The position numbers and the translations under genes were made by a program. Positions 36,323 through 43,241 of a stretch of 64,000 bases of DNA are shown in pieces. The notes beneath the pieces were generated by a model. It had not been told where the DNA came from. It was given only the letters and a program-made list of their open reading frames with translations, and made no database searches. The DNA comes from Flavobacterium sp. N502536 (GTDB lineage: Bacteria; Bacteroidota; Bacteroidia; Flavobacteriales; Flavobacteriaceae), in contig NZ_CP110011.1 in the NCBI RefSeq assembly GCF_025947345.1, positions 4,898,001 to 4,962,000 on the forward strand, in the 5' to 3' direction. Positions within the stretch are counted from its first letter, which is position 1. The number at the start of each line of letters is the position of its first letter.

Positions 36323-38092
36323 TTAATTTAAATTTACAACTCCTCCTTTAACATTAGTCATCGTTTTTCCGTCTATGTCAACAATTTTCCCTTCTGCCAA
36401 AATGGTATTTTTACCTTTTATATTAATACTTGGTGCTTCGTTACCGATTTGTGTATCACTTTTCACACTAACTTCATCCGTACCTACAGCTACTATTTTT
36501 TTACTGTCTACATTTACTTCATTTACTCCATTTATATTCACCTTTTCATCGGCAATAATGTTTATTTCTTTAGACAGTACGTCTATTTTATTTGGTGCAT
36601 AAATAGTCATTGTACCATCTCCGTTAAGTTTTATCATGTTACCACTTGGATCGGTAGCTGTAAAGGTGTTTTTTTCTTCGTCAAGAACAAGTGAGGTTCC
36701 TCCGCGGGTTGCAAAACTTCTTTTGTTGTTGTCGGTTCCACCACCTCCACCACTTTTTCCGTGAAAAACACTCCCCAGAATAAAAGGTCTGTTTGGGTCA
36801 CCATAACGGAAATGTACCATTACGTGGTCGCCTACATCCGGTATAAATACCATTCCTCTATTGGTTCCTACTTTGTCGCTGCTTCCTGCATCCGGGGTCA
36901 TAACACGAAGCCAGGCCGTTTTCATCGAAGTACCTTGCTGCCAAAGCATTTGTACTCTAATTCTTCCCTTGTTTTTCGGATCGGTATTACTTTCTACCAA
37001 AGCTTGCTGTGTTTGTGCAATTGGATAAGCAACATCCGGTTCAGGTAAACTAAGCACTTTTGAAGGAATCGCTTTGAAATTGTTCTCATACTCTCCCAAA
37101 TGGTTGGCATAATGGCTAATTTCTGTAATGAAATAAGAACCTATTTCTTGTGTAATCGCATTTGTGTTTTCTAAAACACTTGATTTTATATTAACGATGC
37201 TTCCAATTTTTAATTTTAAATTTTTAGTAGTCGCGGTAACATAGTTGGTATTTGCGGCAGCACTTTCCTGCTTTTTTTTCAGGAAGGATTCCAATACCAA
37301 ATCATCACCTGTACTCACGATTCCGTGCGTAAAAGCTGGCGTGGCAAAAACTTCTTTTGAAGCTGCAAATGCCTCGTTGCCCAATTTAGGCAAACCTCCT
37401 ACTGTGTCTTTAGATTTTGCAGTATAACGTTTATCGGCACTTTCGTTGTAGGTAAAGGCACTGAACTTATTCGGGACTGCCTGTACCGCTATTTGCAGTC
37501 TTGAAATATCACTATTATAGGTCAATGATATAGGAGCATCGAAGCTTTTTGGCTTTCCGAAGTTTAATTTTTCTCCGTCATAATACAGCCATTCATTGTA
37601 TTGTTTAGCCAATCGCTGGATGAACTGAAAATCGGTTTCCAGATATTGATTCTGATAATCCATTTTACTGCTGTACTCCGGATTAATATCATTTTGAAGC
37701 TGTTCTCCCGCTCCATTTTTTATCACTTCTTTTATAATATCTTTTAAGTTTAATTCTTCCCAGGAATATAATTTTTCACCCGATTCCAACAAGATCGTTT
37801 TAGAGTAACCTGAAACGATAATTTGATTTCCGGAATGTCCCATTTCCTGATCAAAAGCGATATTGGTCACCACACCCAAAAAATTATTTTTCTCTTCAAG
37901 TATGATGTGTACCACTTTACCCAGCCATGCCTGTGCATTCTCCAGAGTGTAAGCCAAAGGGCTCTCAATTGCAGCATGCGGAACAAGAATTTCAAATCTA
38001 TGGTGATCGTTTATCACCTGTACCAGCTCAATACTGGTAAAATGACTTATTTTTTTAGAATCTATTCCAAAAATTATTGATGGTGGTGTCAT
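36323..38092 (-). CDS. tssI: VgrG spike protein (TssI)
   Basis: The 589-residue protein has the gp27-like N-terminal part (residues 1 to about 350), a gp5-like OB domain (NRGMVFIPDVGDHVMVHFRY, then GDPNRPFILGSVFHGKSGG, about 390-450) and a C-terminal beta-helix spike of short repeats (NINGVNEVNVDSKKIVAVG). It forms the trimeric tip of the Hcp tube and carries effectors. No extra C-terminal toxin domain is fused; its effectors are encoded next to it. It heads the adaptor/Rhs/NADAR cluster. Confidence 0.95.
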   Translation of the reverse strand: MTPPSIIFGIDSKKISHFTSIELVQVINDHHRFEILVPHAAIESPLAYTLENAQAWLGKVVHIILEEKNNFLGVVTNIAFDQEMGHSGNQIIVSGYSKTILLESGEKLYSWEELNLKDIIKEVIKNGAGEQLQNDINPEYSSKMDYQNQYLETDFQFIQRLAKQYNEWLYYDGEKLNFGKPKSFDAPISLTYNSDISRLQIAVQAVPNKFSAFTYNESADKRYTAKSKDTVGGLPKLGNEAFAASKEVFATPAFTHGIVSTGDDLVLESFLKKKQESAAANTNYVTATTKNLKLKIGSIVNIKSSVLENTNAITQEIGSYFITEISHYANHLGEYENNFKAIPSKVLSLPEPDVAYPIAQTQQALVESNTDPKNKGRIRVQMLWQQGTSMKTAWLRVMTPDAGSSDKVGTNRGMVFIPDVGDHVMVHFRYGDPNRPFILGSVFHGKSGGGGGTDNNKRSFATRGGTSLVLDEEKNTFTATDPSGNMIKLNGDGTMTIYAPNKIDVLSKEINIIADEKVNINGVNEVNVDSKKIVAVGTDEVSVKSDTQIGNEAPSINIKGKNTILAEGKIVDIDGKTMTNVKGGVVNLN

Positions 38093-38119
38093 AGTTTATT
38101 TTTTTGTATTAGTAGCTAT

Positions 38120-38779
38120 TTATTGGGGAATATTATTGTTGTTTTCATTTAAATATCTCGAAAACAAATCGTTGCTTTCGAGCATTTCAGGCGTTAAATT
38201 TAAATCTTTAGTCCCTTGATGAGTTATCAGGCTTTTACCCATTTTATAATAATGAACGGTTGTTTTTCCTTCATAATTCAGACTATTGGTACTTATAATT
38301 ATATTGCTTTTTTCATTAAAATAAAAAGAATTAATAGCCGTTGTAATTACATCAGATTTTTGCTTAAACTGAAAGTTAATTTCCTTTTTATTCCTTAAAT
38401 CAATTGCCATTAGGTTTATCCTGTTGTTAACCTCATTTAATGGTAATAAAAGAACATGGTCACTTGTGATAAAACAAGCTGCAGATTTATCGTTCACGAT
38501 CAGTCCGTTGACTGGAAATGCCTTATCGAACCGGTTTGGGTAATTTATTTTTATAATATTTATGCTCCCCTGACTAATATGAAGACTATCCTTGTCATAT
38601 TTAATGGTGTATAAAACGCCTTCTTTGTCTTTAACTTTTAGGCTGTCGATAGTACTTATTTCCGCTTCCTTTTTTTCGTCCTGTTTTACTACAAGTTTTT
38701 CATTACTTTTTAAGTTACATCCCAGAAGAATAAAAACAATTGCAATTATTTTTATTTTAAAAAAGTTAGTTAATCTCAT
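38120..38779 (-). CDS. Lipoprotein, predicted periplasmic immunity to the glucosaminidase effector
   Basis: From the ATG at 38779 the protein begins MRLTNFFKIKIIAIVFILLGC, a good lipoprotein signal with C21; the upstream ATG at 38803 would only add eight residues. The mature part is about 200 residues, strand-rich, with no family recognised. Its start overlaps the end of the peptidoglycan hydrolase gene by 14 bases. Since that enzyme attacks the cell wall, a lipid-anchored periplasmic partner is what an immunity protein should look like. The function is inferred from this pairing. Confidence 0.65.
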   Translation of the reverse strand: MRLTNFFKIKIIAIVFILLGCNLKSNEKLVVKQDEKKEAEISTIDSLKVKDKEGVLYTIKYDKDSLHISQGSINIIKINYPNRFDKAFPVNGLIVNDKSAACFITSDHVLLLPLNEVNNRINLMAIDLRNKKEINFQFKQKSDVITTAINSFYFNEKSNIIISTNSLNYEGKTTVHYYKMGKSLITHQGTKDLNLTPEMLESNDLFSRYLNENNNNIPQ

Positions 38780-39629
38780 TTGAAATAGCATTAAATTTTT
38801 CATTCTGATTGATAAGCACTCTTTTCTCTTCTTCTAATTTAGTTTTCACCGGATCTGTGAATAAAAGGGAATTGGTTGTCAAAACCGTATTTATTTCCTT
38901 TAACCTTTCTTTGTTGACTTCTAACTGATAGTCTAAACTATTTTTGAAACGCTTTTTTACACTGCCTATTTGTTTTTCCAGATGCTCTCCATAATGATTA
39001 TTACCGGCGCTGTCCATATCAGCATTATAGGCATATTTCCCACCATGTCTTTCTTTAGCTGTCGGATAATATGTTCCGGTATTAAAAGCCTTGTCAATAT
39101 CATCTGCTGTTATAGTGTCTTTTGCTATTATCTCCGAAAAATGACTCCAGTTTTTATTGATCTTATTGAAATAATCCGTCAGTGCAGCCTGATAACCTCC
39201 TAAGGTAGAATAATCCTTAACAGTACCGTGGCTGGTGCTTCTTTTAGAAGGCTGCCCCATTACTCCAAATAAATTATAATCACCGTTTTTTAATGCCGAT
39301 GCTCCATATCCACTTTCTAAACTTGCCTGTGCCAGCACTAATAAGGCTCCTTTGGAAGATGCTCCTTTCGCTTTAGCAAAATCATATATATCAACAGCAA
39401 TTGTTGTCAAAAACAGATGATGAACAGGTTTCTCTTTTTTAGGTGCCGAACTTACTTGTTTAGCTTTAACATCTTCAGCGACACGATAAGCTTGTGCACT
39501 TCGTCTTTGCATCATCGCCCCTAACTGATCTGTATTTTCCCATTGACCACTTTTTTGGTTGTATTGAGCGCCTTTAACTCCCAAAGAGTTGGCGTTTTTC
39601 TGTTTTGCTGAGGATGAAGATCTACCCAT
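38766..39629 (-). CDS. T6SS effector candidate: glucosaminidase-type peptidoglycan hydrolase
   Basis: The 287-residue protein contains a glucosaminidase (FlgJ/LYZ2-like) domain from about residue 72 to 225. The signature LVLAQASLESGYGASALKNG includes the catalytic glutamate E105, followed by NLFGVMG and the YPTAKERHGGKYAYN region. It would cleave glycan strands of peptidoglycan. There is no signal peptide; instead there is a polar N-terminal segment of about 70 residues and a C-terminal coiled helix (about 230-287). Lack of a Sec signal, plus position between hcp and vgrG with an overlapping lipoprotein gene, points to delivery by T6SS. Confidence 0.8.
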   Translation of the reverse strand: MGRSSSSAKQKNANSLGVKGAQYNQKSGQWENTDQLGAMMQRRSAQAYRVAEDVKAKQVSSAPKKEKPVHHLFLTTIAVDIYDFAKAKGASSKGALLVLAQASLESGYGASALKNGDYNLFGVMGQPSKRSTSHGTVKDYSTLGGYQAALTDYFNKINKNWSHFSEIIAKDTITADDIDKAFNTGTYYPTAKERHGGKYAYNADMDSAGNNHYGEHLEKQIGSVKKRFKNSLDYQLEVNKERLKEINTVLTTNSLLFTDPVKTKLEEEKRVLINQNEKFNAISNEIN

Positions 39630-39745
39630 AGTCCGTTTTGTATCTAATTATTTAACTTCACAATTAAAATGATTTACACTTTTAGAATCTATTTCATGAG
39701 ATTATTGCTGGTGGTGACATAATGGCTATTTATTATTGTGATTCC

Positions 39746-40684
39746 TTAAAATCTAAATCCTTTTTTACTCGAAAAAACCAATCGCTTCGGAGAGTCAAAA
39801 GACCTTGTGTCCCAATCGGTTAGTTGTTTGTATATTGTTTTAGTAAATGTCTTAGATTGGCTTAAATTATTAGGCGTCGGGCCATTGGTATAACCATGAT
39901 CCACAGGATTATAATTATAGACCAATTTTTCATCGATTACCAATTCATAAGCTGGAAAATGATTGTGTTCACCATTAATCGTAATTAACAGTGACTTTCC
40001 ATTTCTATACATTGTCACTTTTATTGTAAAATCAATATTTGGCGTTGCAAAACCAGGTGTAAATGGATATCCCGCAGAAGCTGATGCTTCAATAATACTG
40101 GTATTATTAGGAATCTTTGTACCAACCCGGCTTATATGAGTACCGCTTACAACATTTTGTATACTCGTTTCTAACGGCACTTCTTCAGACGTTTCTACGA
40201 GGACTTTTTCGCAAACCCCTCTGTATTCAAAACTAGTTGCTATACTGCCCGTTGCTGCACGGCCATAATAAACAGGGACTTTTTGAATATATACCTCAAC
40301 TCTGTGCGAAGCATCAGAATGCTGTCCCGATTTATATGCAGTTCCACATTTATGTCTAAAAAGAGCACTTTTGTCAAATAAAGTATATTTTCCCGTTTTA
40401 GCCCCATCAAGATTCATCACAAGACTTAAGCGATTATGATGATCGTTGTGTTTATTATGAAAATCAATTTTATCGGTAGAAAAATAATAATCTGATACAA
40501 AGTTCCCGGGTTCCGGTAACCAAGCGTATCCCTGACTATCAATTTCCTGCAATTTTTGTTTAAACTGATAATAGTTGGTCATTTTACTTGGATTAAATCG
40601 AGAATCCTTCTCAAAATAACTCAACAATGTTTTACCTAGATTTTTTGGAATATAGGCATTGAATTTTATTGTAATCGGTATCAT
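39746..40684 (-). CDS. Unknown protein in the T6SS effector module, candidate effector
   Basis: The 312-residue protein has no signal or membrane segment. It begins ITIKFNAYIPKNLG and has a histidine-rich stretch (FHNKHNDHHNRLSLV), HRVEVYIQKVP and a conserved-looking C-terminal block (GEHNHFPAYELVIDEKLVYN). These patterns recall DUF3238-type proteins, but I am not sure. It starts nine bases after the membrane protein gene at 40694, and the pair has the look of an immunity/effector couple with a membrane target. The function is unknown. Confidence 0.6.
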   Translation of the reverse strand: MIPITIKFNAYIPKNLGKTLLSYFEKDSRFNPSKMTNYYQFKQKLQEIDSQGYAWLPEPGNFVSDYYFSTDKIDFHNKHNDHHNRLSLVMNLDGAKTGKYTLFDKSALFRHKCGTAYKSGQHSDASHRVEVYIQKVPVYYGRAATGSIATSFEYRGVCEKVLVETSEEVPLETSIQNVVSGTHISRVGTKIPNNTSIIEASASAGYPFTPGFATPNIDFTIKVTMYRNGKSLLITINGEHNHFPAYELVIDEKLVYNYNPVDHGYTNGPTPNNLSQSKTFTKTIYKQLTDWDTRSFDSPKRLVFSSKKGFRF

Positions 40685-40693
40685 AGATGGGTA

Positions 40694-41458
40694 TTATTTA
40701 TAATAGTGATCTCTTAAAATATTAGACCAGGAATCTATAAAAATACCTTGTTCTTCCATTTTTTTTATTTCGTTTTGCGTATAGAAATAATTTTTGTAAT
40801 CATTCACTTTACACACCACGACTATGTTTTTTTGCTTGTTTACTGCTGTTGTATAAGCAATTGGCAAGTTTTTGTTTTTTAATTTTTCATACTGAATATC
40901 TTCAGTACCTGCGCTTTCATTATAAGTATATTGGGGAATTTCTTCTTTTAGATTATTTTCATAATAAATTTTCAGTCCCTCCAAAGAAACTTGTGAATGC
41001 GTTCCAATAAGTGGTATGTATTTATCTTCATACGCAAATTGAGTTTTTGCCTTACCATTACGGTCTACTTTTATAACTCTGGAACCTCCCATGCCTAAAG
41101 ACTCACCAATCCATTCCTTAGGTTGTCCGTCCTTTTGGTTGTATTCTATTTTAACAATACCTTCATACCCTTTTGGCAACACAATAACCTGATTAAAAGG
41201 TCTTGTCAAATACCAAAATGAAAAAGCGATAAATAAAATGGGGAATAGATACAGAAAACAATCCCAAACAATAAACTGATTTTTTGAGGCACTAAAAGAA
41301 ATCTTTTTAACCTTAAAAACAAACCGAAAAAGAAAGTAGATTATCAATAAAACAACTCCTATTATTGCGAGTTTCCAAAAGCCGTAAAGCCAAAAAGAAC
41401 AGAAACACAGTATTCCCAAAACAATATAATAGATAGCGATATTCCTTAATCTTTTCAT
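40694..41458 (-). CDS. Membrane protein with periplasmic domain, candidate immunity protein
   Basis: The 254-residue protein has three or four hydrophobic segments in the first ~95 residues (IAIYYIVLGILCFCSFWLYG, then LAIIGVVLLIIYFLF and FLYLFPILFIAFSFWYL), followed by a periplasmic domain starting VIVLPKGYEGIVKIEY. That last motif resembles DUF6843-type exported domains (tentative). It lies between hcp and the unknown effector candidate, nine bases from the latter. Immunity to a membrane- or periplasm-acting effector is a reasonable inference. Confidence 0.6.
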   Translation of the reverse strand: MKRLRNIAIYYIVLGILCFCSFWLYGFWKLAIIGVVLLIIYFLFRFVFKVKKISFSASKNQFIVWDCFLYLFPILFIAFSFWYLTRPFNQVIVLPKGYEGIVKIEYNQKDGQPKEWIGESLGMGGSRVIKVDRNGKAKTQFAYEDKYIPLIGTHSQVSLEGLKIYYENNLKEEIPQYTYNESAGTEDIQYEKLKNKNLPIAYTTAVNKQKNIVVVCKVNDYKNYFYTQNEIKKMEEQGIFIDSWSNILRDHYYK

Positions 41459-41500
41459 TCAGTTTTGAAATTGTATTGTATGTTTTAAATTCTATAAAAA

Positions 41501-41527
41501 CAAGAAGCGGTGTTTTACCGCTTCTTG
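41501..41527 (-). terminator. Terminator directly after hcp
   Basis: CAAGAAGCGGT and ACCGCTTCTTG form a perfect 11-base stem with a five-base loop. On the minus strand it is followed by TTTTTATAG. It should limit read-through from hcp into the effector genes. Confidence 0.85.
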
Positions 41528-41541
41528 TCAAATGGGAAAAA

Positions 41542-41937
41542 TTAAATTTTAGCCCAGTTGTTATCTAATGTAGCATTTCCTAATGTGATTTTTTCTGCTG
41601 AGAAAGTGATCTCAGTAGTCATAGGAGTTTCAGCTAAAGCATCTAATTGCTCACTGAAGAATACGATAAACGCATTTTCAAAAGCAAGTTCTTTCATTAC
41701 TTGCTCAGAATCAGCTTTAAAGTATTTAATTTTTCCGCTTACCGGTTTGTGTTGGCTGTTTACTGCCTGCTCAATAACTGTAGTGTTATCTGTAGATTTT
41801 ACTCTAAGATTTAATCTACCTCCTTTAATTTCAGATGAAACTGCTCCTTTACCGTCAGTATGTCTTAACATATCAACTTTTGAAAATAATACTTGGTACT
41901 CGTTTCCTTCGAATTCTAAAACTGCTTTAAATGCCAT
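41542..41937 (-). CDS. tssD: Hcp tube protein (TssD)
   Basis: The 131-residue product matches Bacteroidota T6SSiii Hcp: it starts MAFKAVLEFEGNEYQVLF, has the VSSEIKGGRLNLRV strand pair and ends LGNATLDNNWAKI. It forms hexameric rings that stack into the inner tube and is secreted in large amounts. A strong terminator follows at once, and an unusual three-armed repeat lies in the leader, so its expression seems to be set separately from the structural operon upstream and the effector genes downstream. Confidence 0.95.
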   Translation of the reverse strand: MAFKAVLEFEGNEYQVLFSKVDMLRHTDGKGAVSSEIKGGRLNLRVKSTDNTTVIEQAVNSQHKPVSGKIKYFKADSEQVMKELAFENAFIVFFSEQLDALAETPMTTEITFSAEKITLGNATLDNNWAKI

Positions 41938-41974
41938 AATAAAAATAATTAAGTTGTTAAAAAATGTTTTTTTT

Positions 41975-42050
41975 TAGAATCCTCTTTATTTTGTCTGACT
42001 AGTATAAACAAAAAAAAGAGGTATTCTACATGATTTTAGAATACCTCTTT
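41975..42050 (-). promoter_or_regulatory. Three-armed repeat in the hcp leader, possible attenuator
   Basis: Arm A (41975-41987, TAGAATCCTCTTT) and arm C (42037-42050, TAGAATACCTCTTT) are near-identical, and both are complementary to arm B (42015-42028, AAAGAGGTATTCTA). The hcp transcript could fold C with B (terminator-like) or B with A, but not both. Confidence 0.5.
42015..42050. terminator. Hairpin, copy 1, upstream of hcp
   Basis: AAAGAGGTATTCTA and TAGAATACCTCTTT form a perfect 14-base stem with an eight-base loop and A/T flanks. It is identical over about 40 bases to the copy at 42358-42397. Confidence 0.7.
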
Positions 42051-42361
42051 TTTGTACTAACGTACTTTTTTTTAATTGCTTCTTGTAGGAAGATGAGGGT
42101 GATTCGCAATCAATAACTTGTACGAATATACAAATACAATTTTAAAAAACAAGTCAATTCGTAATCTTTTTCATAAAAATATTCAAAAAAAAGTCAAGCC
42201 TGATCATTCAAAATTGTAAGAATTCAGCATTCACGGGGGCTGACAGAAAATTCATCTGTTTTAAAAAATAAATATTCCGTTGTAAAAACAATTCAATTGT
42301 CAAAAAGACACTTTTTTTTGAACATTCATTTTGTTTTTCACCTGCCCTTTACGAACAAAAA

Positions 42362-42397
42362 AAAGAGGTATTCTACATGATTTTAGAATACCTCTTT
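42362..42397 (-). terminator. Hairpin, copy 2, terminator of the T6SS structural operon
   Basis: This is the same 14-base stem and loop as copy 1, located 57 bases past the last gene of the long tss operon. It probably ends that transcript. Confidence 0.75.
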
Positions 42398-42454
42398 CTA
42401 TTATTTTTTATTGATCTTCTGTTATAAAATAAACAGACCAAAAATACACACTAT

Positions 42455-43231
42455 TTAATCTCTAATATTTTTCATAAAAAACAACAGAATAAATCCTAAC
42501 AACACAGCTGCTATGTGAAGGAATATTGAGTTTACTTGTGGCTGTAAAGAATTTACCTGATTTCTTATGTCCAAAGTTGCGGTGGTATGAATTTCATTTA
42601 TCTTGTTTACCTGTTTCTGTAGCGAATCAATTGTTTTATTTAAATATAAAATGTTCTGATGCTGATTGGAAAACAATCGCTTTACTTCTTTATCGGATAA
42701 GGCTGCTTTTTTCCTGATCACTCCTGTTCTCGGTTCTTTCAGTGTCAGCTCGCTTACATCTTCTACTTTAGTATTATTGATTTCAAAGCTATTGTTCAGT
42801 TTGTTAATCAGAAAAAAGATAAACAGTATATAGGACAGTAAAAATGTTGGCAAAATATACTGAATAATAATATCCATAGGTTTTAGTCTTGTCGCACTAT
42901 GAATATTGTTGATGGTGCTATAATTGGTAAAAAAAATAGGCTCTTGTTTTTTCTCTCTGTTCAATCTTTCGTTTTTATATTTTACTTCTAAATCAATCAA
43001 TTCAAAACGGTCCAGGCTATAAAGTCCCAGTGTTTCGTTTAGTTTTTTATGGTGTACCATCCAATTGAGGACTTCTTCCATTTGATACTCGGTAATAGCC
43101 GGGTCTTTTAATCTCCACAAAATTTCATTCTTTGTAAGTTCAAAGGGTTTTCCTTTGCTTTCAAAATAAAACAACTCTAAAATTATTTCATGCAAAGGTT
43201 TTGTTATGTCTACTGTATTGATAATTTCCAT
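42455..43231 (-). CDS. T6SSiii-associated winged-helix/membrane protein (DUF5457-like)
   Basis: The 258-residue protein has an N-terminal domain that looks like a small winged helix (LTKNEILWRLKDPAITEYQM, then LNWMVHHKKLNETLGLYSL). Two membrane helices follow (about 125-150 and 234-252), with a coiled-coil region between them (KEVKRLFSNQHQNILYLNKT). I associate this layout with the DUF5457 proteins found in Bacteroidota T6SS loci; the name is from memory. It is the last gene of the long tss operon, ten bases after tssR. A structural or regulatory role at the inner membrane is inferred. Confidence 0.65.
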   Translation of the reverse strand: MEIINTVDITKPLHEIILELFYFESKGKPFELTKNEILWRLKDPAITEYQMEEVLNWMVHHKKLNETLGLYSLDRFELIDLEVKYKNERLNREKKQEPIFFTNYSTINNIHSATRLKPMDIIIQYILPTFLLSYILFIFFLINKLNNSFEINNTKVEDVSELTLKEPRTGVIRKKAALSDKEVKRLFSNQHQNILYLNKTIDSLQKQVNKINEIHTTATLDIRNQVNSLQPQVNSIFLHIAAVLLGFILLFFMKNIRD

Positions 43232-43241
43232 AGTCGTTAAT

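Larger units (their letters stand above)
41938..42454. other. hcp upstream region, 517 bases
   Basis: No ORF is seen. It contains a three-armed repeat (41975-42050), the duplicated hairpin (42362-42397) and about 300 bases of AT-rich sequence between them that presumably contains the hcp promoter. No clear TAnnTTTG box was found on the minus strand. Confidence 0.5.

Noticed and set aside
36375..37048. Plus-strand ORFs opposite vgrG
   Set aside because: They lie entirely within the vgrG frame on the other strand and show no family pattern.
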